A DNA stretch of 64,000 nt from Candidatus Kapaibacterium sp. (GTDB lineage: Bacteria; Bacteroidota; Ignavibacteria; Kapaibacteriales; WFXC01), in the NCBI GenBank assembly GCA_015490805.1, contig WFXC01000018.1, forward strand, positions 1 through 64,000, written 5' to 3'. The notes below the pieces were generated by a model. The model was not told where the DNA came from. It saw nothing but the letters and a program-made list of their open reading frames with translations, and did not search any database. A program made the position numbers and the translations under genes. This document shows positions 44,510 through 53,877 of the stretch, piece after piece (the first letter of the stretch is position 1; every line of letters begins with the position of its first letter).

Positions 44510-46783
44510 TCATACGAAAAACTGGTCGGTCGCTTCCGCAGCCTGCGGCAGGCTCAATCCGTGGTCGGTGGAGTAAGGCAGCGTTGTGACAATGCAGCGG
44601 AGCGATGGTTCATCGTAGAAAGCCGCCGGCGCGGTGAGCCAGTAAGCAGGAACTGGTACCAGCAGTTCGGGAAGGCGCCAGCCCTGCTTTTGCTCCTTCC
44701 ACGTGACTGCTTGATCCAGATAGCATTCGGGTAAGACATCGATGGAAATCATTCCCCGCCGGGTGCTGAAGAGTTTGCGAAGGTCCTTATCGGAGAGTTC
44801 GATTGTGTAACAGCCCAGGATTTGCTGGACTTCCTGAAGTGCCGCTTTCCCGCTGTCAAACTGCTCGTGCCACCGGGGCGTGTGGTGGATGATGTGTTCG
44901 TAGAGTTGTTCGGTGGCGATGGCGAGGTCCCGGTCGGTGGGGATGTCAGGGAGTTGCCGGAGTAACTCGGCACTGTAGGCTAAGATTTCTTTGCCATAAA
45001 TGTGCTGCGATCCTTTGTCCACTGTGGTGTAAATGTGCACCGGTGCTGCTGACTGTTCCCCACGCCGGTTGACCCGTCCCATTCGCTGTACCATCGCATC
45101 CAGCGGTGCCAGTTCTGTAAGGAGGATGTCGTAGGAAATATCCAGACTGACTTCCACAATTTGTGTCGTCACGGCGATCGTTCCGGGAGCAGGATGACTG
45201 ATTGCATCTTCTTTCCGGCGTCGATCCCTGAAGGCGAATCGGGAGTGGAGAAGCATCACCCGATCCCAGCCGTGTGTTTCCCGGAGTTGATCGTACAGGT
45301 TCTGTGCTGTTTGAACCGTGTTGGCAACGATGAGAACAGTTTTGTTCTGCCTGGCATATTCCATTGCCAGCGGTAATCCTTCTTCGATAGGGGAGCCTTC
45401 AAAGCGAAGTTGATGGCGAGACCGTTTCCACAGCGGGAATTCCGCTTCGATGAGCGTTCCAGAGGGGAATAGCTCCATCAAGGAAGTGGGCAGGGTTGCG
45501 CTGGCAAAAGCAACTTTCTTCGGGGGCTCCTGTTCAAAAGCGGCGGCTAAAAGTCCCAGCGTGTATGGTTCGTAAGCGTGGATTTCATCCAGAATCACGG
45601 TTGCTGAGCGTGCCAGCGTCCGGCGTTCCTCCCAGTGACGACCGTGTAGATGACCCAGTAAGTACTGGTCTAAGGTTGCAACGGTGATGGGTTTGGCAAA
45701 GACGGAGCCGAAAAGCTGTTTTTCCAGTGGCGGTTCTTCCTCTGATAGCAGGTGAATCAAGAAGTTCGAGCGTCCGTGGACTAAACTTACCGCTTCGTCC
45801 CCGTAGATTGCTTGCAGGCGGCGGTACATTGCATTGGCAGTTGCCTGCGTTGGGAGAAGGTAGAGAATGCGAGTGGCATTGCCTGCCCAGAGCAGCAGTG
45901 CTTCCGTTTTGCCGGTTCCCGTTGGCGCCCGAAGCCAGAGCGTATCAGTTGTCTGCTGCGCTGCCTGTTGCTGAAAGTTGCGAAGCGTGAACGATCGGGT
46001 GAAGTGTTCAATGTGCTGCCTGCCGTAGTGGAGGAATAATCCTGAAATCTCCAGGATACCTGCTGAAGCCAGCCAATCGGCAAGGTGGAGTACCGCTTTG
46101 ACAGCGGCAAACTCCATCGGTGGCAGCGATTGCAGCTTTTGCCGGACGGTAACATTGGCGAGATTGTTGTCCAGCAATTCCTTGAATGAAAGCTGTTGCA
46201 GAAGTTGCTGGACCTGAGCGATAAGCCGGGAAGGATCTGGTAGTCCCTGAACACCGTAATGTTTCAGGTATTCCCACAACGCTGCGATCAAGTTCTGAAG
46301 ATGTTCAGTCAGCGAGGGAGCCTGTTCGCAATCTTTGTACAGCGTTGGCTGGAGTGGCGAGTGGTGGCTCAGGACCGCAGCGCTGGCTAAAAGATCGTTG
46401 TGCAAATTCCATCCGTTTGCTTGATTCATCGATTGTTCCGCAATGAGCACAAAGGGGAAAGAAACGAGTGCGTGCGGAAAACTTTTCTTCGTTTTGCCGG
46501 TGATGTACGCCTGGAAATCCTCATTGGCTTTGCCAATGTCGTGCAGGGCACACGCCAGCAGAGCTTTGGCTCGTAGCCGGTCGGAAAGGTTGAGGCGGTC
46601 ACAGAGGTGTTTGCCCAGGGTGAGAACCTCGATCGAGTGCTGCCACAGGGAGACATCAGGTTTGGCTAAGATACGCAGCGCTGGCGCTGAGAGATATCGG
46701 GAGGCAAGAGCGTGTGCTGGTGCATTCTCTGGATGAGATCCCGTTGGCGGCGTTTCCGATGACTGTGGTGTCAATTGTACCAT
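44510..46783 (-). CDS. cas3: CRISPR-associated helicase-nuclease Cas3
   Basis: This protein of about 757 residues nicks and unwinds target DNA after Cascade binding. The N-terminal HD nuclease shows WQHS and CALHDIGKANEDF. The superfamily 2 helicase shows RAPTGTGKTEALLLWA, VILDEIHAYE, FASATLP and QRMGRVNRRG. The start is uncertain: TTG at 46795 overlaps the cas5 stop by four bases, while ATG at 46783 follows AAAGGGA. It is the last gene of the effector operon. Confidence 0.93.
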   Translation of the reverse strand: MVQLTPQSSETPPTGSHPENAPAHALASRYLSAPALRILAKPDVSLWQHSIEVLTLGKHLCDRLNLSDRLRAKALLACALHDIGKANEDFQAYITGKTKKSFPHALVSFPFVLIAEQSMNQANGWNLHNDLLASAAVLSHHSPLQPTLYKDCEQAPSLTEHLQNLIAALWEYLKHYGVQGLPDPSRLIAQVQQLLQQLSFKELLDNNLANVTVRQKLQSLPPMEFAAVKAVLHLADWLASAGILEISGLFLHYGRQHIEHFTRSFTLRNFQQQAAQQTTDTLWLRAPTGTGKTEALLLWAGNATRILYLLPTQATANAMYRRLQAIYGDEAVSLVHGRSNFLIHLLSEEEPPLEKQLFGSVFAKPITVATLDQYLLGHLHGRHWEERRTLARSATVILDEIHAYEPYTLGLLAAAFEQEPPKKVAFASATLPTSLMELFPSGTLIEAEFPLWKRSRHQLRFEGSPIEEGLPLAMEYARQNKTVLIVANTVQTAQNLYDQLRETHGWDRVMLLHSRFAFRDRRRKEDAISHPAPGTIAVTTQIVEVSLDISYDILLTELAPLDAMVQRMGRVNRRGEQSAAPVHIYTTVDKGSQHIYGKEILAYSAELLRQLPDIPTDRDLAIATEQLYEHIIHHTPRWHEQFDSGKAALQEVQQILGCYTIELSDKDLRKLFSTRRGMISIDVLPECYLDQAVTWKEQKQGWRLPELLVPVPAYWLTAPAAFYDEPSLRCIVTTLPYSTDHGLSLPQAAEATDQFFV

Positions 46784-46791
46784 TGTCCCTT

Positions 46792-47496
46792 TCAATTGAG
46801 CCAGGTGAAACTACGATTTTGCCATTGCAGTGCCGGCATATTTGCAATGTGAATTTTGTAGTGCAGCGGCAGAAAACTAAAGGGTTGCAGATGCTCCGGA
46901 TTGCGGTAGTTCTTCTTGTCGATAGAGAATCGTTTCGGCAGCACTTCTACCGAAGGCGCTTCCATCTGAATTCCCGGTTCAAGGATAGGGCGGAAAGATT
47001 GCTGGCGGAAATCTCCCGGAATAATAGTGCCGAAGAAAACCGGATCACCGGGAGCAACGATTTGAAGTTGTAAAGAATCGATGAGGAGCAACTCATCTTC
47101 GCGCCCAAGGGAAAGCGGATAGGCAGGGTCCTGAAAAGCGCGATACAGTTGCGCTAACAGGGATTCAGGACCGCCGTAGAACAGGGTGTACTGGACAAAG
47201 AACAACAGTTCCCGAAGGTATGGAGAACGCAGCATTTTGTTGCTCTTGATCTTGAGCAGCGTCCATAAATCGCGTGCTCTGCCCGGCTCATTATGGATCC
47301 AGACAGCGGTGCGCAGGGAACGCAAAGGGGAATCCGGTGCCCAGAGCTGGAAATCACTCAGTCCCAGCGCAGCGGCTGCAATGCCGATCAATGTTGTGGG
47401 TGGCGGCAGCAGCAGCGAGCGCTGGTAGTTGTGATCCAGCGGGCGCCGGAAGGAGGCAACCGGTGCCCGCACATCGACGATTAAAACAGATTCCAT
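46792..47496 (-). CDS. cas5: CRISPR-associated protein Cas5
   Basis: This 234-residue RAMP-fold subunit of Cascade holds the 5' handle of the crRNA. The family opening VDVRAPVASFRRP, then LLPPPTTLIGIAAAALG, is typical of Cas5 of the I-B kind, here closest in style to Cas5t. It overlaps the end of cas7 by 16 bases and touches the start of cas3, which indicates one tightly coupled transcript. Confidence 0.9.
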   Translation of the reverse strand: MESVLIVDVRAPVASFRRPLDHNYQRSLLLPPPTTLIGIAAAALGLSDFQLWAPDSPLRSLRTAVWIHNEPGRARDLWTLLKIKSNKMLRSPYLRELLFFVQYTLFYGGPESLLAQLYRAFQDPAYPLSLGREDELLLIDSLQLQIVAPGDPVFFGTIIPGDFRQQSFRPILEPGIQMEAPSVEVLPKRFSIDKKNYRNPEHLQPFSFLPLHYKIHIANMPALQWQNRSFTWLN

Positions 47497-48404
47497 CCCG
47501 TTTGCAGGTCTTGTTTCGCTGCTTCAATTGCTTCGTGGACCGTGTAGATGCTTCCGTAGCGGGAAAGCTGCTCTCGAATTTCTCCTTCGTTGGCGAAGAT
47601 GCCGGGATCAATGCCGAAAATTGTGGTGGTTCGGTACGATTGGAACTTCTCCAGCGCATTGTGAAGCGGTGCAAGATCCAGCCAGAACTGTCCGGAATCG
47701 TGCTGCGCCGATAGGGCTTCCAGAAAGACCGGGTGTTTGACCGTAAGGCGGCTATAAGCAAAGAATTTCGGAGAAAGATCGCTGAGGATTCGCGCCGTCC
47801 GTCCACCGCCCCACAGGAGTTTCAGGGCTTCTAAAAGATCGGCAACCCGCTGCTTGCGCTGCGCTGGGTCTAACTGCTGGTCCTGATTCTCTTTGTGTTC
47901 CAGTTTTGGGAACACCCCAACGCGATCCAGTTCCACCAGAATGGTGCCCTTGAAAAGGTTGCTGTAGATCTCGGTCTCGAACATATTGCCACCAGCTTCC
48001 ATTTTCTGCCCAAATTTCTCAAAAGAGCGTGTCCCCAGATCCCGATCGCCGTGGAAGGGGAAAAGTCCAACAGCAGCAGAGACGCGGACGGGAGAAGTGC
48101 GGCGATTCCCGCCGGAAGGATCCAGGTAGCCGAAGAGATCTTCATCCACGAACTCCCACGGACGCACCGGTGGCGTCACTTCCTGCCCGCTGACTTCAGC
48201 AAAGGGTTCGGAAAGCTGGTAGCCCAGCTCTTCCAGTCGATCCCGGAGCATCCGACGCAACGCCTGTCCGGAGATGTAAGGAAGGGTTGTGCCGTCCGGC
48301 AGCGTCACTTTTTTGGCGACCATCACGTTTCCTTCCGTGTGGGCAGCATTGACGTTGCCGGCAGAGACTTTTGTTAAGTACCCGATTGCGATTGCTTTTC
48401 CCAT
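47481..48404 (-). CDS. cas7: CRISPR-associated protein Cas7 (Cst2/DevR family)
   Basis: This 307-residue protein forms the backbone of Cascade along the crRNA. It starts KAIAIGYLTKVSAGNVNAAHTEGN, contains LPYISGQALRRMLRDRLEE (the Cas7 G-Q-x-x-R-x-x-x-R type helix), then DEDLFGYLDP and RTSPVRVSAAVGLFPF, as in Cst2/DevR proteins. It begins 3 bases after the cas8 stop. Confidence 0.9.
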   Translation of the reverse strand: MGKAIAIGYLTKVSAGNVNAAHTEGNVMVAKKVTLPDGTTLPYISGQALRRMLRDRLEELGYQLSEPFAEVSGQEVTPPVRPWEFVDEDLFGYLDPSGGNRRTSPVRVSAAVGLFPFHGDRDLGTRSFEKFGQKMEAGGNMFETEIYSNLFKGTILVELDRVGVFPKLEHKENQDQQLDPAQRKQRVADLLEALKLLWGGGRTARILSDLSPKFFAYSRLTVKHPVFLEALSAQHDSGQFWLDLAPLHNALEKFQSYRTTTIFGIDPGIFANEGEIREQLSRYGSIYTVHEAIEAAKQDLQTGWNLF

Positions 48405-48407
48405 TGC

Positions 48408-49925
48408 TTACTCCTCCGTTGTTGGTTGTTTTTCACCCTTGTATAGAAAGGCGTTCATTGCGTAGATTGAAAGCAGGGTCTTGATCCGGATCCACGGGAC
48501 GTTGTCAATCCGCTGCGAGCGATCCAGATTCAACAGCGCTTCGGGAATGGTAATGTTCAATCGAAACTGGATGTCGTTGAGCACCTGCAAAAATGTTTCA
48601 GGATTTTTGGCATTCCGCAAAGCGTAGAGAATGCCCATTTCGCTGTGCTCTGCAGCCGCTCTGCCCAAGGAATGACCAAAACCTGCCAGGATTTTTTGAA
48701 GTTGCTCGCTCATCTTGAAGATCTCCTTTATGTAGAAACTGAACACGTCGGTTGTCTTCGGTGCTAAGGGTTTGGGGGAGGTTTCTTTGGCGCGAATGTC
48801 AAAGAGAAATTCTTCCACAAAGGGGAGTGGATCATTGAACTCCAGAATTGCCCAGGCAATTTTATCGCGCCAGATGGTTTCCTGTTTGCCCTGATATACT
48901 GCTTTGAATTGACTGAAAACCCAGCGGAGCGTCCGTGCTGGCGTTTGGGGATCAAATTGCTGAACAATGCGCAGAAATCCCCGGTACAGGTGGTAGAGAA
49001 TGTGGAGTTTGGTGATTTCCTGGAGCTTTTGCATCTGGAAAGCCTGACCCGGCTTGCCGCTGACTGCATAGAGCGTCATTGGGCGCGGAGCGGTAGGATG
49101 ATCTTCGAGAGTGACCCCCAGAATTGCTGCCAGTAGCTGTTGTCCTTCCGGTGAAAGATGGTCGGAGTCGCGAACGTGGTAGAACAGCTCCAGCAGCAAC
49201 CCCCATAGCGTTTCGTGCGGATAGGGCCCGGCAAAGGCGACGGGGACGTTCCCTCCGCTCTGCCCCTGAAGGCGAAGGGGGCTCAGAACGTTTTGATGAA
49301 AGGCAGCCAGCGTTTCCAGATCGGTGTGGAACAGGAAAAAGTGGAGCGCTTCCCGACCAACTGAGCGCCACAACAGTCCCAGCAGTGCTGCCAGACCTGC
49401 TAAGGCGCAACGAGGGCACAATTTGAAACTGCGCCACGAACTGCGCTTGCCTTTGGCACTGTGGCTGTGGCCTAAGGGGTAGAAATTGCTGAATTTATCC
49501 GGGGCGATCAGAAAAGGGAACATCCACATTTTGGCGTCTGTCGTGGGTGCAAGCTGCCCACACAGATCGCACGGTTCCACCCGCGAGCGGAGTTTGAGAT
49601 CCAGCTCAAAGACTGGCGGCTGCGTGGGATATGCTTTGCCGTCGACCTTGACCTTCTTCCCTGGTTTTCCCGCAACGCTGATGAAGGTATTTGCCGGAAA
49701 AATCCAGTTGACTTTGTCGTATTCCTCCAGTTGCCGGGTCTCAGGATTGTAGTATGTCCCTTTCTTGCCCGTGGGAGCAACTAATTTCCTGACTAAGGTT
49801 TGCAGGACGTGGGATACTGGCAATGTACCGGTGCCGAACAACTGGTGCAGTACGACGATACCGTTGTCGATCCAGAAGTTCCCCGTTGGATTTTGCAGGT
49901 CGATATGGATGTTAATTTGCTTCAT
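48408..49925 (-). CDS. cas8: CRISPR-associated large subunit Cas8 (Cst1-like)
   Basis: This 505-residue protein is the first gene of the effector operon. Large subunits recognise the PAM and recruit Cas3. Two cysteine pairs, C119-x2-C122 and C170-x2-C173, form a probable zinc ribbon, as in Cst1/Cas8 of the former Tneap group. The rest of the sequence is poorly conserved. Its position in front of Cst2-type cas7, cas5 and cas3 supports a subtype I-B assignment. The leader is about 20 bases and lacks a Shine-Dalgarno sequence. Confidence 0.78.
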   Translation of the reverse strand: MKQINIHIDLQNPTGNFWIDNGIVVLHQLFGTGTLPVSHVLQTLVRKLVAPTGKKGTYYNPETRQLEEYDKVNWIFPANTFISVAGKPGKKVKVDGKAYPTQPPVFELDLKLRSRVEPCDLCGQLAPTTDAKMWMFPFLIAPDKFSNFYPLGHSHSAKGKRSSWRSFKLCPRCALAGLAALLGLLWRSVGREALHFFLFHTDLETLAAFHQNVLSPLRLQGQSGGNVPVAFAGPYPHETLWGLLLELFYHVRDSDHLSPEGQQLLAAILGVTLEDHPTAPRPMTLYAVSGKPGQAFQMQKLQEITKLHILYHLYRGFLRIVQQFDPQTPARTLRWVFSQFKAVYQGKQETIWRDKIAWAILEFNDPLPFVEEFLFDIRAKETSPKPLAPKTTDVFSFYIKEIFKMSEQLQKILAGFGHSLGRAAAEHSEMGILYALRNAKNPETFLQVLNDIQFRLNITIPEALLNLDRSQRIDNVPWIRIKTLLSIYAMNAFLYKGEKQPTTEE

Positions 49926-49952
49926 TTGTATCCGCTGCTGTTACGCTACGGG

Positions 49953-50008
49953 CAAAACTACGAAAACTCTGGTAGTTGAAGTGGTAGAAGCAAGAATTTG
50001 AGAAGGTT
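49953..50008 (-). promoter_or_regulatory. Predicted cas operon promoter with shared upstream element, copy C
   Basis: On the minus strand the -7 box TAGTTTTG occupies 49960-49953. TTTGAGAAGGTT (plus strand 49997-50008) begins exactly 37 bases from it, the distance also seen at copy B. The -33 position reads ACT instead of TTG. This fits a promoter that needs an activator bound at roughly -50 to -60. No CRISPR repeats are present in the gap to uppP (49926-50232). Confidence 0.65.
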
Positions 50009-50164
50009 CTTTTTGGAGAATCGATTCATAGCGCTTCGACTGTGTGGTCCCGGTGCGTTGATCGCTGAAGGTGCGATCCAAATGGGAGCTGAAGTTAGCC
50101 GTCACAAAGCAGTTGCGTTGCTAAAGTGAGACGTTTGCGGATAAGCTATCCGAACACTGGATCG

Positions 50165-50194
50165 TTTCAGTGCGAGTGGACGCCGAGACTTTTG
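50165..50194 (+). promoter_or_regulatory. Weak predicted promoter for uppP
   Basis: TTT, a 19-base spacer and GACTTTTG approximate the TTG-N19-TAnnTTTG promoter with one mismatch in each box. The uppP start codon is 38 bases downstream. Confidence 0.35.
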
Positions 50195-50232
50195 CAATAA
50201 AGGGACAATGCAGAAACAGATAGAAGCTGACG

Positions 50233-51063
50233 ATGGGAATACTGGAAGCGATTTTGCTGGGAATTTTGCAGGGGCTCACAGAATTTCTGCCCATTAGCAG
50301 TACGGCACATTTGACGATTGCGGGACACCTGCTCGGATTGATCAATATGGAGCAGCCGCAGCAGTGGACTGCCTTTCTGGCAGTCGTGCAGATGGGGACG
50401 CTGGCTGCCGTGTTAGTGTACTTTGCTCAGGACATTGCTGGAATTACCAGTGATTTTCTGAAACAGGCAGTGATTCGCCGGCAGTCGTTTGCTCACTGGA
50501 CGCTCAATGCCCGGCTGGGATGGTGGATTATCGTTGGTTCAATTCCCATTGGGGTCATTGGGCTGGCGGCGAAAAAACTTATCGAGGGACACCTGACAAA
50601 GGATCCAGTGGTGATCGGCAGCGCGCTGATTGGACTGGCAGTGGTTTTATGGATTGCTGAGAAGCTCGCTCGATTTACAAAGGATCTGGCACAAATTCGG
50701 GCAAAGGAAGCACTGACAGTCGGTGTTGCCCAGGTGTTTGCCTTGATTCCGGGCGCTTCTCGGTCTGGAACGACCATCACTGGAGGGCTGCTGGTGGGAT
50801 TGAAGCGGGATGTTGCTGCTCGATTTTCTTTCCTGTTGAGCATTCCTGCGGTGTTTGCCAGCGGCGTTCTGGAATTCTGGCAGTTAGTCGATCAAGTGCC
50901 GACCGATCAATTGTTCAATGTAGCAGTGGCAACAGCAGCAGCAGCGCTGAGCGGATATGCTGCCATTGCTTTTCTGCTCTCGTATCTGCGAACGCATACC
51001 ACAATGGTTTTTGTGGTCTATCGTATTGTGCTGGGAGCGTTGGTCATTGGATTGTTGAGCTAA
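50233..51063 (+). CDS. uppP: Undecaprenyl-diphosphatase
   Basis: This 276-residue membrane enzyme (BacA family) recycles the lipid carrier for cell wall synthesis by removing a phosphate from undecaprenyl diphosphate. The two active-site segments are complete: GLTEFLPISSTAHL at residues 15-28 and IPGASRSGTTITGG near 175. About eight transmembrane helices are visible. Its TAA overlaps the next ATG by one base (TAATG), so translation of the two is coupled. Confidence 0.94.
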   Translation: MGILEAILLGILQGLTEFLPISSTAHLTIAGHLLGLINMEQPQQWTAFLAVVQMGTLAAVLVYFAQDIAGITSDFLKQAVIRRQSFAHWTLNARLGWWIIVGSIPIGVIGLAAKKLIEGHLTKDPVVIGSALIGLAVVLWIAEKLARFTKDLAQIRAKEALTVGVAQVFALIPGASRSGTTITGGLLVGLKRDVAARFSFLLSIPAVFASGVLEFWQLVDQVPTDQLFNVAVATAAAALSGYAAIAFLLSYLRTHTTMVFVVYRIVLGALVIGLLS

Positions 51064-51794
51064 TGCAGCGATGGTGGTTGATCCTGTTCTGCTGTATGGT
51101 TGCCTGCCAGCCGAAATCCCGTTCCCTGGTCCTGCCGCTCCCGCAGCCAATGCCGGTAGATTCAGAGGTGACCGTTGAAGCAGCTCTCCCTGATTCGGTT
51201 CAGCAGCCAGTTATCACGCATCTGGCAGAGGTGAAGACGACGAAAGGAACGTTCACGATTGGACTCTATGGCTACGATGCTCCTCGTACCGTGTACAACT
51301 TTGTCCGATTGGCGAACCAGGGATTTTATGATAGACAGCATATCCATCGTATTGCAAAGGGTTTTGTTATTCAGTTTGGTGATCCGAAAAGTCGCTATCG
51401 GAGTCGGCAGGAACAGTGGGGCAGCGGCGGGCGGAGTATCTGGCGGGTGCCGTTTGAGGATGAATTGAATCCGGCGACTCCCAGCTATCGACAAGGATAC
51501 CGTCGGGGATGCGTGGCGATGGCGAATCGTCGAATCCCGAATACCAATACCAGTCAGGTTTTTATCTGCCTCCGGGATTTGCCCGATTTGCCACGCAAGT
51601 TTACGATTTTCGGTAGAGTGGTGGAGGGAATGGAGGTGGTCGATTCCATCGCTGCTGTTCCGATCGTCCCGGTGCTGGATTCCACCGATGGTCGTCCTCA
51701 GCATCCGATCCGCATCCTGCGGATCCGTGCCAGTAAGGTGCCGGATCAGAAGGATTTTCGATTTCCCAAATGGGTGTATCGGAAGCCACTGTAG
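51063..51794 (+). CDS. Peptidyl-prolyl cis-trans isomerase lipoprotein, cyclophilin type
   Basis: This 243-residue protein begins with a lipoprotein signal (WWLILFCCMVAC, lipid attachment likely at C15) and so should be membrane-anchored outside the cytoplasm. The rest is a compact cyclophilin domain: TKGTFTIGLYGYDAPRTVYN, QGFYDRQHIHRIAKGFVIQF and GCVAMANRRIPNTNTSQVFI, followed by FTIFGRVVEGMEVVDSI. Some standard active-site residues differ (HRIAKGFVIQFGDP), but the fold is clear. It helps fold exported proteins. Confidence 0.88.
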   Translation: MQRWWLILFCCMVACQPKSRSLVLPLPQPMPVDSEVTVEAALPDSVQQPVITHLAEVKTTKGTFTIGLYGYDAPRTVYNFVRLANQGFYDRQHIHRIAKGFVIQFGDPKSRYRSRQEQWGSGGRSIWRVPFEDELNPATPSYRQGYRRGCVAMANRRIPNTNTSQVFICLRDLPDLPRKFTIFGRVVEGMEVVDSIAAVPIVPVLDSTDGRPQHPIRILRIRASKVPDQKDFRFPKWVYRKPL

Positions 51795-51875
51795 GGGAGG
51801 GTGAGGATGAGGATGAACAACCCTCTGGGTTAACCGGGACATGTGTCGATAGTCTGCCCTGCTATTTTCAGATTT

Positions 51876-52096
51876 GTACCGGCAAAAGCCGGCGCTCCCA
51901 ATTTGCCGGGAGCGCACGCTCTTAGGCGTGCATTCTTTGTCGACGAAAGTCGGCGCTCCCAGTAGGGTGCCGGCGAAAGCCAGCACCTCTGGAAAGGCGA
52001 TCCCAGTTCGCTGGGAGCGCACGCTTCAGCGTGCTTTCTCTGCCAACTGAAGTCGGCGCTCCCGGTAGGACGCCAACGAAAGTCGGCGTTCCCAAT
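51876..52096 (-). repeat. Dispersed repeat cluster 5 (reverse orientation)
   Basis: Full reverse units at 51906-51962 and 52011-52065, with half units at 51878-51900 and 52066-52096. Hairpins such as CCGGCAAAAGCCGG and GACGAAAGTC, and GCACGCTCTTAGGCGTGC and GCACGCTTCAGCGTGC, differ between copies but stay paired. The cluster fills the convergent gap (51795-52196) between the cyclophilin and purH. No gene is seen there. Confidence 0.82.
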
Positions 52097-52196
52097 CGGT
52101 GTCCTGGATAGTAGTGAGGCACGCCCGGCGTTCTCAGGTGCTTCAAGCATGTGTATCCGCTCGCCCCGCGGGAACGCTCCTTCAAGGCGCTTTCCC

Positions 52197-53741
52197 TTAG
52201 TGCTGGAAATGGCGGATGCCAGTGAAGACCATCGCCAGATTGTGGCGATTGGCTGCTTCGATGACTTCAGGGTCGCGGACCGAGCCACCCGGCTGGATGA
52301 TTGCCGTTGCACCCGCTTCTGCTGCTTTTTCGATGGAGTCCGGAAAGGGGAAAAAGGCGTCGGAGGCGAGAATGGTGCCCTGAAGGTCAATGTCCTGATT
52401 CTTCGCTTTCAGTACGGCACACCGCAGTGCATCGATTCGGGACATCTGTCCGGCACCGATTGCCGCTGTGCGATCGGTGAATGTGAATACGATGGCATTG
52501 GAACGAATATGCTTTACGACTTTCCAGCCGAATTCCAGAGCAGTCCATTCCGCATCGGTTGGTTGCCGATGGGTCACAACCTGGAGTTGATCCGGATTCC
52601 AGCTTAGCACATCGCGAGTCTGGACCAGATATCCAGCGAGAATTGCGCGTATGTCCCGATGCTGTGTCAGCAGTTGCCGGGCATGTTGTGGATCCCACTG
52701 GATAAGCCGCCGATTTTTTTTGCGCTTGAGAATCTCCAGTGCGGTATCGTCGAAAGCAGGAGCAAGAATGACTTCCAGGAAAATTTCGTTCAGTGCATCT
52801 GCCAGCAGCGGATCAACGGGGCGATTGCAGATGACAATGCCACCAAAAGCCGAAGTGCGGTCTGTTGCCAGCGCTTTTCGGTATGCTGCTTCAATCGTCG
52901 GAGCAGAGGCAACACCGCACGGATTGGTGTGCTTAATAATTGCCGCTGTTGGCTGGTCAAATTCTAAGATCAGCCGAACGGCTGCATCCATATCCAGAAG
53001 GTTGTTGTAGGAGAGCGCTTTGCCGTGGAGTTTCTGGAAGTACGTCAAATCGGGATCGGTGTACAACGCTGCCTGTTGGTGGGGATTTTCCCCATACCGA
53101 AGCGAGATTTTGTTCGGAATGCTGAGTACAAAGTGTGGCGGCAGATCCGCTTGATCAGTGAGATATTGCGCAATGAGCGCATCGTAGGCAGCAGTAGTGG
53201 CAAATGCTGTGGCAGCCAGTTGTTGCCGCAATGCCCGGGAAATGCCGCCAGTTGATCGCAGTTCCTCGATGATGCGATCGTATTGATCAGGCGAGCTGAC
53301 AGGAACAACCCACGGAAAATTCTTTGCCGCCGCTCGAAGGAGCGCTGGGCCCCCAATGTCGATGAGCGCTAAGGATTGCTCGATTGCAAGTTGCTGTTCA
53401 ACTGCCTGGTGGAAGGGATAGAAGTTGACCACGACCATATCAAACAAAGGGATATCGCGTTCTTCCAGTTGTTTCCGATGCTCCGATCGATTTCGGTCTG
53501 CCAGGATCCCAGCGTGAATTTTCGGATGGAGCGTTTTGACTCGCCCATCTAACAGTTCCGTGAAGCCGGTAAGATGCTCCAGCGGCTCCGCTGGAATGTG
53601 CGCCTGCTGGAGATATGCAAATGTTCCACCACTGGCGTACAGTTTGACACCAAGGTTGTGAAGCTGCTGTGCAAAAGGCTGAAGATTGGTTTTGTCATAC
53701 ACGCTCAAGAGCGCAGTGCGGATTGGTAAGGGCGTATCCAT
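52197..53741 (-). CDS. purH: Bifunctional AICAR formyltransferase / IMP cyclohydrolase
   Basis: This 514-residue enzyme makes the last two steps of purine synthesis. The N-terminal cyclohydrolase shows [43 protein letters not shown] and VVNFYPF. The C-terminal transformylase shows [36 protein letters not shown] and [20 protein letters not shown]. The start at 53741 (MDTPLPIRT) is preceded by GGAAGGA. A longer frame opening at 53822 lacks homology and is not used. Confidence 0.96.
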   Translation of the reverse strand: MDTPLPIRTALLSVYDKTNLQPFAQQLHNLGVKLYASGGTFAYLQQAHIPAEPLEHLTGFTELLDGRVKTLHPKIHAGILADRNRSEHRKQLEERDIPLFDMVVVNFYPFHQAVEQQLAIEQSLALIDIGGPALLRAAAKNFPWVVPVSSPDQYDRIIEELRSTGGISRALRQQLAATAFATTAAYDALIAQYLTDQADLPPHFVLSIPNKISLRYGENPHQQAALYTDPDLTYFQKLHGKALSYNNLLDMDAAVRLILEFDQPTAAIIKHTNPCGVASAPTIEAAYRKALATDRTSAFGGIVICNRPVDPLLADALNEIFLEVILAPAFDDTALEILKRKKNRRLIQWDPQHARQLLTQHRDIRAILAGYLVQTRDVLSWNPDQLQVVTHRQPTDAEWTALEFGWKVVKHIRSNAIVFTFTDRTAAIGAGQMSRIDALRCAVLKAKNQDIDLQGTILASDAFFPFPDSIEKAAEAGATAIIQPGGSVRDPEVIEAANRHNLAMVFTGIRHFQH

Positions 53742-53877
53742 TGATCCTTCCGTTCTTGTCTCACGAGACGCAGCAACGCGAAAACTGCTGGTTGTAGCAC
53801 TCCGGAATGCTCCTGGTAGCAACGTTCAACGCGATGTCCCGACTATGTCTGTTGAGCGAATGTTGCGCGTCAATCAG

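Noticed and set aside
49926-50232. Possible CRISPR array next to the cas operon
   Set aside because: No regularly spaced repeats are present; only the promoter and the shared 12-base element are seen.
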